From an uncultured Christensenellaceae bacterium (GTDB lineage Bacteria > Bacillota > Clostridia > Christensenellales > Pumilibacteraceae): a stretch of 48,577 bases of DNA. This document shows, one piece after another, positions 33,422 to 42,052 of this stretch. The notes under the pieces were generated by a model. It was not told the DNA's origin. It saw only the letters and a program-made list of their open reading frames with translations, and did no database searches. The translations under genes and the position numbers were made by a program. The stretch is from NCBI GenBank assembly GCA_910587455.1, contig CAJULK010000012.1:1-48577 (forward strand). Direction: 5' to 3'. Every line of letters starts with the position of its first letter. Position 1 is the first letter of the stretch.

Positions 33422-33687
33422 ACTGCGCTAGACGGAGAGTTAGCGGCGCTCTGTAACCTGCAATCCGCTACAGCAGGGTCGAACACCGTCCTCGGTTTGC
33501 GTATGGGAGGTCTGTTACCGTTAGGTGGCGATGATGTTAAGGTCTTGTGCAACGTCTGCTTGTGAACCGTGTCAGGGCTTGACCGCAGCAGCACTAAGCA
33601 AGATGTGGCGTGTGCCACAAGGTAGCTTTAACGGAGTTAACCGACGGGAAAACGCTTCGGTGCGTTTTATCAAAGGCGGCGCGCAGT
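33422..33687 (+). ncRNA. ffs: signal recognition particle RNA, large (Alu-containing) type
   Basis: An RNA of about 266 nt that pairs with Ffh for cotranslational targeting. The ends pair as ACTGCGC (33422-33428) with GCGCAGT (33681-33687). The 5' Alu-like part has CTGTAACCTGCAATCCGC. The Ffh-binding helix is seen as CCGTGTCAGG to AGCAGCACTAAGCAAG, followed by GTGGCGTGTGCCAC. The conserved apical tetraloop is replaced by a longer loop in GGGCTTGACCGC. The length matches the large SRP RNA of Bacillus and Clostridium. A terminator follows directly. Confidence 0.93.
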
Positions 33688-33689
33688 TT

Positions 33690-33728
33690 CGAAAACCGAC
33701 AAGCCTTACGGTTTGTCGGTTTTCGTTT
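33690..33728 (+). terminator. terminator of SRP RNA
   Basis: CGAAAACCGACAA pairs with TTTGTCGGTTTTCG around a short loop and is followed by TTTG. The symmetric A and T runs may also let it stop the convergent GH3-like gene. Confidence 0.85.
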
Positions 33729-33756
33729 GAAATAAATTCGATTGCTTATAGTTATT

Positions 33757-35757
33757 TTACTTATCCGAATATACGTCGGGAGTGGTTGCCGCTTTGTACT
33801 TGACAACGGGCAGCACTCGCGGCGAGACGCGCTTCTCGCTGCGTTTTACAACGCGTTTTACGGTGGCGGCGGACGGCAAGGCAAGCTCGGGATGTTCGTC
33901 CGGTTTTTTTATGAACGGAACTTTCAAAAGCCTTTCTATCTCGGGCGCCGTAGGTTCGAACGGTCGCTCCTTTTCGCCCGAGTAATAGGACGGCGCAAAG
34001 TTTTCGGACAGTCCGACGTTTGCGCGCGAGCCGAACGGTATTTTTACCGTTTCCGACGCGCGTATATCGGCGGAAGACAGCCCGACGTCCACACGGTACT
34101 TGCCCCCGACGGGTACGAACGTATGATTGTTTTCGTCGTAGACCGACATTTCTCCGATATTTATATTGAACGCGACGCGCGCATTTTCGGTCTTTTCGAG
34201 AGGCACGCGCCTGAACGCTACGAGCTTTTTCGTTATGCCGTAGACGTTGGCGCCCTGCGCAGTGACGTACACCTGACATAGCGCGGTACCCGCGCTCGCG
34301 CCCGTGTTTTTGATGACGAAATCCACGGACAGCGACGCGCCGCGGCTTTCGACGTTCAGTTTGCTTATATCGTACGACGTATAGTCCATACCGTGTCCGA
34401 ACGGATAAACGACGCTCGACGTATAATTATTGAACAGCCTGTATCCGCCGTATACCGATTCGTAACGGAAATCGCCGCGCGGCGAATACTTTTTGTTGTT
34501 GCGCGGATACGCCTCGCGCGACGCAAGCCACGAGAACGGCAGATGTCCGCGCGGCGCGGTGTGCCTTAACATTTCCACAACGCCCGCAACTGTCGGACAG
34601 TACGGACAGAACAGCACGGCACCGACGGCTTTCTCGAACGGAAGCTCCGTCGCGCAGTTTCCGCACAGCACGACTACGGTCTGAGACGACGCCGCCGTGC
34701 CGAGTATCACGCTGACGAGCAACGGATCTATCCCGTCGTTTTCGTAATCGGCGATCAAAAACACGTTGAACGCACCGCGTCTGGATATAGCGTCCTTAAA
34801 CGGTATAAGCGCGTACTTATCCCCGTCCGCGAACGCCGCACGGTCGCCGAACACCGTTATGTTTTTAGCCGAAGCCGGCAGCACGCCGTCGTTTTTGAGA
34901 AGCACCGACGAATCGACGGCAAGTTCGGCCGCCGCGGATACATCCGCACTGCGGTCGTACGGATTGCCGTAAAACTCCATAGCATTGACCGCAACGGACA
35001 GCATACGCTCGATCCCCGTGCTCAGTTTGGATTCCGCGATCATTCCCTTGCCCACCGCAAGCGCAACGTCGCGCTTCGCGGCGGCGTCTGCGCCGAGCAC
35101 GTACGCGCCGTTATCGACTACGCAAGGTATAGCGCCCAAACCCGCTCTGTACTGAGTGATCACGGGCGCGCATGACGGTATGTAAGATTTGATCGAATCG
35201 GCGTACGCGCGCGAAACGGTCACGTCGTCGCCGTTGAGATATCCGCCGTCGAGCTGAACGGCCGCGGCGTACTTTCCCGCTTTCATCAGCGGATACAAAT
35301 ACAGTTCGTAAAGTGCACGTGCGTCTACGGTACGGTTTTCGTACCGACCCTGTCCGAGCGCGTCCGTAAAAACAAACCCGAGCACGCCCGCCGACGCATA
35401 GCCAGACAAAAGCTCGCCCGCAACGAAGCAGTCTTCCGAAAACAGTCCCGACGCATCGGGGCGCATGGGATCGCGGATAAGTCCGCACGGCGCAGTACCC
35501 GCAAAACAATACCCGTCGTCGGCTGCGGCGATTGCGCGCGCCTTTGCGACAGCCGCGCATATCTCGCGCGAAAAGGTGCAACCGAGCGCAAGAAAAGACG
35601 GTTCTTCCGCATAATACGGCAAAAGTCCGTCGCACAGCGTTACGCCGGCAACCCTCGGTCTGTCTACGGCCGCAAGCGTCAGCCCGCCGCCGACGAACTC
35701 TGTCTTGTCCTGTAACCGCATTGTCGAAATAACGCCGCGGAGTTTTTCGATGTTCAT
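33757..35757 (-). CDS. glycoside hydrolase family 3-like protein with degenerate active site
   Basis: A 666-residue cytoplasmic protein with GH3 architecture: a reduced N-terminal barrel, an alpha/beta sandwich (SVLLKNDGVLP, then FGDRAAF) and a fibronectin-like domain (YPFGHGMDYTSY). Expected catalytic elements are missing. The lysine-histidine motif region reads FVFTDALGQG, and where SDW with the nucleophile aspartate is expected the sequence reads T201-Q202-Y203. It may be a non-enzymatic sugar-binding relative, or use other residues. No signal peptide is seen. The ATG directly abuts the stop codon of the preceding gene (TAGATG), with AGGAGAT across the junction. Confidence 0.8.
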   Translation of the reverse strand: MNIEKLRGVISTMRLQDKTEFVGGGLTLAAVDRPRVAGVTLCDGLLPYYAEEPSFLALGCTFSREICAAVAKARAIAAADDGYCFAGTAPCGLIRDPMRPDASGLFSEDCFVAGELLSGYASAGVLGFVFTDALGQGRYENRTVDARALYELYLYPLMKAGKYAAAVQLDGGYLNGDDVTVSRAYADSIKSYIPSCAPVITQYRAGLGAIPCVVDNGAYVLGADAAAKRDVALAVGKGMIAESKLSTGIERMLSVAVNAMEFYGNPYDRSADVSAAAELAVDSSVLLKNDGVLPASAKNITVFGDRAAFADGDKYALIPFKDAISRRGAFNVFLIADYENDGIDPLLVSVILGTAASSQTVVVLCGNCATELPFEKAVGAVLFCPYCPTVAGVVEMLRHTAPRGHLPFSWLASREAYPRNNKKYSPRGDFRYESVYGGYRLFNNYTSSVVYPFGHGMDYTSYDISKLNVESRGASLSVDFVIKNTGASAGTALCQVYVTAQGANVYGITKKLVAFRRVPLEKTENARVAFNINIGEMSVYDENNHTFVPVGGKYRVDVGLSSADIRASETVKIPFGSRANVGLSENFAPSYYSGEKERPFEPTAPEIERLLKVPFIKKPDEHPELALPSAATVKRVVKRSEKRVSPRVLPVVKYKAATTPDVYSDK

Positions 35758-36240
35758 CTATCTCCTCTTATATTCGGTGTTTCTGTATTCCATTCCGTTT
35801 TCAGTTCGGCAATAATACTCGAGTCTGTCCGAGTATTCGTAGACATACATATCCTTATAATTGCGAAGCGCGAACACCATGGGGCGTTCCGTTCCGACGG
35901 CAGACGAAGCTCCGACGGGATCGGCAGTACCTATCGCGCTCTGCGCCGCCGTTCCGAAGCCTTGCTGCGCCGCTCCGCCGAACATACCGTCGGAAACGGG
36001 CTGAGCGCCGCCGAAAATATTGCTCTGCTGCTGTGCGCCGTACGCTGCCGACGGCTTGGCATTGCCGAAAGTTCCGCTTCCGAAAAGGTCTGTTTCGGGC
36101 ACGGCTTCGCGCGGCGGTCTGTTCGAAAATCCGCCGTCTGCCGGCAATACGTACTGTTCGCTGTATCCCGTAAGATCGAGATTGTTCTGCATAGCGGGTC
36201 TGTCGGCGTCGAAACCGTCCCGTCTTCTTCTTCCGAACAT
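35758..36240 (-). CDS. low-complexity hypothetical protein, 160 residues
   Basis: No family recognised. It begins with a basic patch (MFGRRRRDG), continues with a Gly/Gln/Ala-rich disordered middle (about 45-125) and ends with a short folded-looking segment rich in Tyr, Glu and Arg (ALRNYKDMYVYEYSDRLEYY). The start at 36240 follows AAAGGAGAG. It is coupled to the GH3-like gene without any gap. The disordered middle suggests a scaffold or linker role rather than an enzyme. Confidence 0.7.
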   Translation of the reverse strand: MFGRRRRDGFDADRPAMQNNLDLTGYSEQYVLPADGGFSNRPPREAVPETDLFGSGTFGNAKPSAAYGAQQQSNIFGGAQPVSDGMFGGAAQQGFGTAAQSAIGTADPVGASSAVGTERPMVFALRNYKDMYVYEYSDRLEYYCRTENGMEYRNTEYKRR

Positions 36241-36324
36241 TGACTCTCCTTTGAAAATCGTATGCTTGCGGCATAGCCGCACATCGTGTCTTGTCGGCAA
36301 ACGCTTAAAGCGAAAACCAAATAA

Positions 36325-37605
36325 TTACCGACGTTTCAAAATATCCGTTCCCACAAACTCGCGCAACACCTCGGGCACGGTCACGGATCCGTCCTTATTC
36401 TGATACTGTTCCACTATCGCCGGCATTATGCGCGACGTGGCAAGACCCGAGCCGTTGAGCGTGTGAACGTAGCCTATCTTTCCGTCTGCGGCGCGATAGC
36501 GCGTCATGTTTCGGCGCGCCTGATAATCGTTGGCATTGGAAACCGAACTCACCTCTTTGTATATCCCCATCGACGGGATCCAAACCTCTATATCGTACGT
36601 GCGCGCCATGCTCGCAGAGCAATCGCCCGCAGCGAGCTTGCTGAGCCTGTAATGCAAACCGAGTCCCTCGACCAACGCGCACGCTTTGTTAAGAAGCTCC
36701 TCGAACGCTTTGCCGCTTGTTTCGGGCGTCGTGACCTGAACCATCTCGACTTTATCGAATTGGTGTCCGCGGATCATTCCGCGCTCTTCGGCACGGTAGC
36801 TGCCCGCTTCCTTGCGGTAGCACGGCGTATATGCGAACAGTTTTTTGGGCAGTTCGCTTTCCTGCAATATCTCGCCGCGGTAAATGTTTACGAGCGCCGT
36901 CTCCGCCGTAGGCAAAAGGAATCTGCGCGCCGCGCCGCCGTCCGCCGTATCAATGCGGTATACGTCGTCCTCGAACTTGGGGAACTGCCCCGCGCCCAAT
37001 CCGCATTCGTAACCGAGCATATGCGGGGGAAGTATAAACGTATAGCCGTCCTTGATATGCGTTTTTACGAAATAGTTGAGAAGCGCCCATTCCATAACGG
37101 CGCCGAGCCCCGTATACAGCCACGACCCGTTGCCTGCGAGCTTGACGCCGCGCTCGTAGTCTATAAGGCGCAGACTTTCGCAAAGATCGACGTGATTCTT
37201 GAGCGGAAAATCAAACTCGGGCTTATTGCCCCACACTTTGATCACCTCGTTGTTTTCCTTGCCGCCGGCAACCACATCGGGATCGGGAAGATTGGGAAGA
37301 CACAAGAGCTCCATGCGCAGTTTTTCTTCCACCGCTTTGAGCGCTTCGTCGTTCTTATCTATTTCGGCGCCCAATTCGCGCATTTTCGCGAATATAGATT
37401 CAACGGGCTGTCCGCTCATTTTAAGCCGCGGAATATCCGCGCTCACCTTGTTCTTTTCGGCTTTGAGCCCTTCCGTGCGGCCTATTATCTCTCGCCGATC
37501 GCCGTCGAGTTTGAGTATGCAGTCGAGGTCGGCTTTGTACCCGCGTTTATCAAGCGCGGCTTCCACCGCTTTCGCGTCGCTTCTTATAAGACTTATATCT
37601 ATCAT
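36325..37605 (-). CDS. serS: seryl-tRNA synthetase
   Basis: Charges tRNA-Ser, and tRNA-Sec where present. The 426-residue class II synthetase has an N-terminal coiled-coil tRNA-binding arm (about 30-105). Motif 2 is FAYTPCYRKEAGSYRAEERGMIRGHQF and motif 3 lies in LNGSGLATSRIMPAIVEQYQ. AAGGA precedes the ATG. It has its own promoter with a leader of about 41 nt, too short for a T-box. Confidence 0.97.
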   Translation of the reverse strand: MIDISLIRSDAKAVEAALDKRGYKADLDCILKLDGDRREIIGRTEGLKAEKNKVSADIPRLKMSGQPVESIFAKMRELGAEIDKNDEALKAVEEKLRMELLCLPNLPDPDVVAGGKENNEVIKVWGNKPEFDFPLKNHVDLCESLRLIDYERGVKLAGNGSWLYTGLGAVMEWALLNYFVKTHIKDGYTFILPPHMLGYECGLGAGQFPKFEDDVYRIDTADGGAARRFLLPTAETALVNIYRGEILQESELPKKLFAYTPCYRKEAGSYRAEERGMIRGHQFDKVEMVQVTTPETSGKAFEELLNKACALVEGLGLHYRLSKLAAGDCSASMARTYDIEVWIPSMGIYKEVSSVSNANDYQARRNMTRYRAADGKIGYVHTLNGSGLATSRIMPAIVEQYQNKDGSVTVPEVLREFVGTDILKRR

Positions 37606-37652
37606 TTCGGTTTTTCCTTCCGAGCCGCCGTGTTCTTCGGCCCGCTCTGCAT

Positions 37653-37681
37653 ATTATAAACCAATATGGACGAGGTGTCAA
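37653..37681 (-). promoter_or_regulatory. serS promoter, perfect consensus
   Basis: TTGACA (37676-37681), 17-bp spacer and TATAAT (37653-37658) on the minus strand. Start near 37646, with a leader of about 41 nt that carries the ribosome-binding site. Confidence 0.85.
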
Positions 37682-37718
37682 CCGCTGTAAAACATTTTTA
37701 ACGATATTGCAAAAGCGT

Positions 37719-39332
37719 TTACTTCGCACGCTCGCTCTTTTCCCGAACGCGCCGCCCCGCTTTCTTTATGCGCAGCGTTCCGCATGCCGTTATCCCCGCA
37801 ATATATACGACTGCGAACGCCGCGGCGGCTATCACCGTTTCCCACAGATACGGCAAGCCCGCACCAGACAGCAGCAACAGCACGATCACGAACGCGCCGC
37901 CCGCAAGCACCGAAAATGCGAGCGGCACCAATGCCGCGTCCTTGACCGACGCGCCTATCGGCATGCACTTATACGCGCTTCGCGCGGTAAGCGTCGCCGC
38001 AACGGCATAGCACGCCGTTGTAGCGCAAGCAGCGCCCGTTATGCCGAAAAGCCGCACGAACAGCGGAGTCAGAGCCACTTTGACGCACGCGCCGACGACG
38101 AGATTTATAACAGGTCTGTGCGCCCTGTTATGCCCCTGCATTACCGTCGTGCAAAGCTGCAATACGCCTACGTAAAAGACTCCAACCGCCTGCACGCGCA
38201 AAATGTGCGCGGCGACGGACAACTGTTCGGAAGTCAATCCGCGCCTGTAAAGAGTGCCGCACACCCTGTCGGGAAACGCCAAGAACACAAGCGTAACCGG
38301 TATGACGAAAAGCATTATCCATTTTGCCGCCGTACGGGTAAGCCGCGCCGCATCCCCGCCGCATTCCACGGCGCGCGTGACCGCGGGCAGAAAAGCCACC
38401 GCTACGGACAGCACGACTACGGTCGGCATGTTTACGAGAGTGCCGACAGGTCCGACAAACAACCCGAACAGCGCCGTCGCGTCTACGCGCGAGCTTCCAC
38501 CGTAGATCAAAAGGTTTATCACGAGCACCGAATCTATCATCTGCGTAACGGGCAGAACGAGCGCGCCGAGCGTAACGGGCAGTGCGAACGAATAAAGTTC
38601 TTTCAGAAGCGCTCTGTCCGACACCGCGCCCGTGACGGAGAATTCCGCCGACGTTTCGGCGAGCAACGCCGCGCGCCTCACATACATAGTGCGCTTGCGC
38701 TTGACTACGGCAAATCGGACGACGAGATAGATAAGCGCCGCAAACTCGCTTGCCGTCACTCCTATAAGCGCGCCGCAAACCGCATACTTTACTCCGTAAG
38801 GCAAAAGCGCCCTGCCGAGATACAGCCCCAGCCCGAGCTTGATTACCTGCTCTATCAGTTGGCTTATGCCGCTCGGCAGCATATGCGACTTACCCTGAAA
38901 ATAACCGCGGATAACGCTTATGCCGCCGGCAAACAAAAGCGACGGGCAAAGAGCGAGATAGGCTATCCCTGCGTCGGCATTGCCCTGCACGCCCGAAATA
39001 ACATTGCGCAAAAGCGCTATAGCCGCAACGGCGATCGCCGCCACTACCGACGGCGGGATCAGTGCAACGCGCGCGGCACGAAGCGCCGTACCGTCGTTGC
39101 CGAGCGCGGTATACTTTGCGACTACGCGCGAAACCGCGCCCGTGATCCCGCCTCCGCAAAACGCGAGAAGGACCGTATACAGCGGAAACACCATCTGATA
39201 AAGCCCCATTCCTTCCGCGCCGACGATGTTGGTAAGCGGCACGCGGTACAAAGCGCCTATAAGTTTAGCTATTATCCCGACGGCGGCAAGAAGGACCGCC
39301 GACCGCCCGAACGATTTCGCCTTTTCTTTCAC
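37719..39332 (-). CDS. MOP-superfamily flippase (SpoVB/MurJ-like)
   Basis: A 537-residue polytopic membrane protein with about fourteen helices, of the polysaccharide/lipid II flippase group. N-terminal KLIGALYRVPLTNIVGAEGMGLYQ is typical of the SpoVB branch, and later RGYFQGKSHMLPSGISQLIEQ and QLCTTVMQGHNRAHRPVINL fit the same family. It probably flips an undecaprenyl-linked wall precursor. Whether it is the main MurJ or a sporulation SpoVB is not decided. The start is GTG at 39332, because the nearest upstream ATG frame closes at once. TATACT lies six bases before it and no Shine-Dalgarno is seen. Confidence 0.88.
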   Translation of the reverse strand: MKEKAKSFGRSAVLLAAVGIIAKLIGALYRVPLTNIVGAEGMGLYQMVFPLYTVLLAFCGGGITGAVSRVVAKYTALGNDGTALRAARVALIPPSVVAAIAVAAIALLRNVISGVQGNADAGIAYLALCPSLLFAGGISVIRGYFQGKSHMLPSGISQLIEQVIKLGLGLYLGRALLPYGVKYAVCGALIGVTASEFAALIYLVVRFAVVKRKRTMYVRRAALLAETSAEFSVTGAVSDRALLKELYSFALPVTLGALVLPVTQMIDSVLVINLLIYGGSSRVDATALFGLFVGPVGTLVNMPTVVVLSVAVAFLPAVTRAVECGGDAARLTRTAAKWIMLFVIPVTLVFLAFPDRVCGTLYRRGLTSEQLSVAAHILRVQAVGVFYVGVLQLCTTVMQGHNRAHRPVINLVVGACVKVALTPLFVRLFGITGAACATTACYAVAATLTARSAYKCMPIGASVKDAALVPLAFSVLAGGAFVIVLLLLSGAGLPYLWETVIAAAAFAVVYIAGITACGTLRIKKAGRRVREKSERAK

Positions 39333-39338
39333 AACATT

Positions 39339-39344
39339 AGTATA
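39339..39344 (-). promoter_or_regulatory. possible leaderless -10 box of the flippase gene
   Basis: TATACT lies exactly six bases before the GTG start, the same geometry as the three better leaderless promoters. No good -35 box is found 17 bp upstream, so the call is weak. Confidence 0.4.
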
Positions 39345-39421
39345 TCTAATAAACGCCTTTTAATCCCGCATAACGCAAGCCGTATGCGGTAAACTCATAT
39401 ATGCGCATATGTCCGTGCATG

Positions 39422-39448
39422 CAAAAAGCCCGACGTTTCCGCCGAGCT
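39422..39448 (-). terminator. terminator of the 39.5-kb small RNA
   Basis: AGCUCGGCG (39440-39448) pairs fully with CGUCGGGCU (39427-39435), using two G-U pairs, around a GAAA loop, then five U. The G-U pairs fix minus-strand direction. Confidence 0.85.
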
Positions 39449-39569
39449 TTCGGAAAAAGTCCGCACAGACTCGCGACCACCATGGGGTAACAGTTATCTG
39501 CGATAGTTTGACGGACAAATACCGCTGTTCCGCGCGAAATACGTCAGATCGATAAGTTCGCGCAAATCC
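39422..39569 (-). ncRNA. candidate small RNA or leader RNA of about 148 nt
   Basis: A perfect promoter at 39576-39604 and a strong terminator at 39422-39448 bracket a region with no convincing coding frame. The RNA can form several hairpins: GCGCGAA with UUCGCGC near the 5' end, AACAG with CUGUU enclosing CGG-CCG and UAUC-GAUA, then AGUC-GACU and the terminator. I do not recognise an Rfam family. It could be a stand-alone small RNA, or a cis-acting leader with terminator for the flippase gene that starts 90 bases further on. Confidence 0.6.
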
Positions 39570-39575
39570 GACAAC

Positions 39576-39604
39576 ATTATACATCACTTTATGATGTATG
39601 TCAA
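39576..39604 (-). promoter_or_regulatory. perfect consensus promoter of the small RNA with operator in the spacer
   Basis: TTGACA (39599-39604), 17-bp spacer and TATAAT (39576-39581) on the minus strand. The spacer is almost wholly the palindrome TACATCA-N5-TGATGTA, so a bound repressor would block RNA polymerase. Confidence 0.85.
39580..39598. promoter_or_regulatory. operator O1, 19-bp palindrome
   Basis: TACATCACTTTATGATGTA is a perfect inverted repeat with 7-bp arms and a 5-bp centre, lying between the -35 and -10 boxes of the small RNA promoter. The divergent XRE protein is the obvious candidate to bind it. Confidence 0.7.
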
Positions 39605-39620
39605 ACAACTTTGTGATGTA
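39602..39620. promoter_or_regulatory. operator O2, degenerate copy of O1
   Basis: CAAACAACTTTGTGATGTA matches O1 at 13 of 19 positions, with one perfect arm TGATGTA. Its centre is 22 bp from that of O1, about two helical turns. It overlaps the place where the -35 box of the XRE promoter should be. Confidence 0.55.
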
Positions 39621-39637
39621 AAAGATTAAATTACGGT

Positions 39638-39643
39638 TAGAAT
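39638..39643 (+). promoter_or_regulatory. -10 box of the XRE gene, leaderless
   Basis: TAGAAT followed by six bases and the ATG at 39650. Seventeen bases upstream there is no -35 consensus but operator O2, which fits a promoter controlled by its own product. Confidence 0.55.
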
Positions 39644-39649
39644 TCAACC

Positions 39650-39874
39650 ATGAATAACTACGAAATAACAAAAAAAGTCGGGGAACGGCTAAAAGACGGG
39701 CGCAAGGCGGCGGGGCTTACGCAATCGCATGTCGCCAAGCTGATGTATATGACGCAGCAGCAGTACAGCAGATTCGAAAACGGCGTATTCGAACTGAATT
39801 ACGAACAGATAATCAAGCTGTGCAAAATGTTCGATATTTCCGCCGACTATCTGTTCGGGCTTCAGCAGTTCTGA
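39650..39874 (+). CDS. XRE-family HTH transcriptional regulator
   Basis: A 74-residue single-domain regulator of the Cro/CI-like helix-turn-helix fold. The first two helices contain VGERLKDGRKAAGLTQSHVAKLM, and the recognition helix QQQYSRFENG follows. The end, ISADYLFGL, is typical of short XRE proteins. There is no ligand or peptidase domain. It lies divergent from a strong promoter that carries a palindromic operator, so it probably represses that promoter and adjusts its own. No Shine-Dalgarno precedes the ATG. Confidence 0.92.
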   Translation: MNNYEITKKVGERLKDGRKAAGLTQSHVAKLMYMTQQQYSRFENGVFELNYEQIIKLCKMFDISADYLFGLQQF

Positions 39875-39958
39875 CTCGAAGCGTCCGAAAACCCGCGCAG
39901 AGCAAAACCGTAAAAATAATCGGCATGCCGCCGCCCCTATCACAAACACGGCAATAAA

Positions 39959-39986
39959 AAACGACTGTTCGCGCGGAACGGTCGTT
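39959..39986. terminator. bidirectional terminator between XRE and ferredoxin genes
   Basis: AACGACTGTTC pairs with GGAACGGTCGTT around GCGC, flanked by A and T tracts. It lies between two convergent genes. The rest of 39875-40014 holds nothing recognisable. Confidence 0.75.
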
Positions 39987-40014
39987 CTTTATCTGTTTTA
40001 ATCTGTCGCGTCGA

Positions 40015-40185
40015 TTATTCGGCGGTGATAGCGCCCGTCGGGCACTCGCCTTCGCAGGCGCCGCAATCGATACACGCATCGGGACTTACGACATATTTGC
40101 CGTCGCCCTCGCTGATAGCGTCTACGGGGCATACGCCCGCGCACGCGCCGCACGAAATGCATTCATCGGAAATCTTGTGTGCCAT
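40015..40185 (-). CDS. 2[4Fe-4S] ferredoxin
   Basis: A 56-residue clostridial-type ferredoxin, the small electron carrier for pyruvate oxidation and hydrogenases. Two CxxCxxCxxxCP motifs are seen: CISCGACAGVCP and CIDCGACEGECP. The start at 40185 (MAHKIS) follows GGAGG. It is monocistronic, with its own strong promoter. It is a likely electron partner of the group B hydrogenase encoded about 30 kb away. Confidence 0.95.
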   Translation of the reverse strand: MAHKISDECISCGACAGVCPVDAISEGDGKYVVSPDACIDCGACEGECPTGAITAE

Positions 40186-40214
40186 GATATTTACCTCCGT
40201 CAATTTATAGGCAG

Positions 40215-40244
40215 ATTATACCATATATCGGCGCAAATTGTCAA
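40215..40244 (-). promoter_or_regulatory. ferredoxin promoter
   Basis: TTGACA (40239-40244), 18-bp spacer and TATAAT (40215-40220) on the minus strand. The leader is about 22 nt with the GGAGG site. Confidence 0.85.
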
Positions 40245-41397
40245 CACCGCAACCGCAAATTATTCGGTTAGGCACTGCGAACATTTGATAGACGACAAAT
40301 AACGGTCACTGCCGCGACCTATCATTCGGACACCTTTGTGTATATGAGTTCCTCGTATACCTCCCCGTTATAAGATTCCATGCGGAACACATAATTTTCG
40401 GTATCAACCTCTCCCACATATCCTTTGTGTCCGACAACAAAATAACAATCGTAAAAATCCGTTTCAAGCACGCACTCGATCAATTCACCGTCTTTTTCCA
40501 AGCTCGTGCTCCCGTCGAATCCGATCGTCAAAATCGATCCGTCGCTACCCTCGTAGGTTGCGCCGACAAACCGCATGTATTTATCGACGTAATCGTCGTC
40601 TATACTGCCGATATTTTTCAATACCGTTTCACCGATTGTGATAGAGCCGTTCCTATTCACATTGCCGCTGTACACATTATTTCCGTCCGAAAGCGTAAAT
40701 TCTCTGTTCCCGTCGGCGAATTCCACGGTAAAGTCATACACGCCGTCATGCGCCTTTATTTCCGCGACGCCGCTTCGGTGCAGCACCATCATAAAGTCGG
40801 CGCAAGCAAACAACGTGTTGTATACGCCGATATCGGGTTCTTCGGTCGGGGGCGGCTCGACAGGTTCTTCAACTTCGGGAATTTCTATAACGGTAGTGCC
40901 GTAATCGGAAAAAGCGTACGCCCACGTCCCTCCGTCCGAATAATTATTGACTATCTTCTCTATCCTACCGTTTGCAAAGACGATCTCCCAACTGCCGTAT
41001 TCGTCGCTAAATATATAAGCGGACTTCCCCTCATCGAAAACAAACTGCGAATACTGTTCTTTGAACGACCAAAATATACTTAACATCGCCATACTGCTTA
41101 CGTCTTCTATAAAATGCTCGTCGCTCGTGGGATAATTACTGACACTCCAATCCCCGCCGTCCTCTTTTGAATACTCGCGGTATTCGCCGTTCGTTTTGGC
41201 AATAATACTTACTTCACCGTCATAAATCGTCATAAACGCATTTTCGTCGAGATCCAATTTTTGCACGACTACTCCATCATAGTATTCGCCGTAGCCGCGC
41301 GACGTTATAGTAACATTAAAGAATAACGAGCGCGAAAGCGCTTTTCGCCACTCTGCGGCAGTCACGGTGCGGGATATGTCGGGCGTAGACGGATTAT

Positions 41398-41480
41398 CGT
41401 CGGGATCGTCCTTACCGTCATCGGGATCGTCCTTGCCGTCGTCGGGGTCGTCTTTGCCGTCATCCGGATCGTCTTTGCCG
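41398..41480 (-). repeat. 21-bp tandem repeat, about four copies
   Basis: In-frame repeat coding for KDDPDDG units in the linker between two domains of the lipoprotein. Copies differ only at third codon positions. The linker is acidic and probably extended. Confidence 0.85.
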
Positions 41481-42052
41481 CCTGTCGATTCGAAATCGGG
41501 CAAATCGATCACGGTCTTGCCGTAGTTGCCGAGCTTATAATCGATAAAAGCCGCCTCGGCACCGCCCACGGTATATTCAATGGAAACGCAATATCCGTTT
41601 TCGAACTTCAACGAAGCGTTATTTATAGTAGCGGATATCGGATAATTCGGGGTAGAGTTGACCGTCAACTTGGCGTCGTATGTGTTCGTAACGGCATTAT
41701 ATGTAAATCGAGAATACAAATTCTCAAACATTGCGAAAACGGGAATAACGGATTCCGTACCTAAAAGTTTATGCCACAAAGCTTCCGAATCCAACGAATG
41801 TTCTTGCGCATCCACTCGTCGTCGTTAAGAACATACTCATACGCACAGTCTTCGTTGCGCACGACGTACCACGATTCGCTTTCGTCGTCCGTTTTCGTAT
41901 ACGACACGTTACCGTCTATAAAAATATCGGTCACAAGGTCTTTGCCCAAGCTCAATCGCACGGTAACGTTATTCAGCCTGTCAACCGAAAGAGCCTTCTT
42001 CCATTGCGATCCGGTTACCTCGTATCCTGTAACGATCTCGTCAGGATTTTCA

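Noticed and set aside
37606..37646. T-box or other riboswitch in the serS leader
   Set aside because: The leader predicted from the promoter is only about 41 nt and lacks the T-box sequence.
39360..39671. 103-residue minus-strand reading frame over the small RNA region
   Set aside because: It crosses the promoter, operator and terminator and has no ribosome-binding site or familiar sequence.
41398..41480. CRISPR-like array
   Set aside because: The 21-bp units are contiguous without spacers and encode an in-frame KDDPDDG linker.
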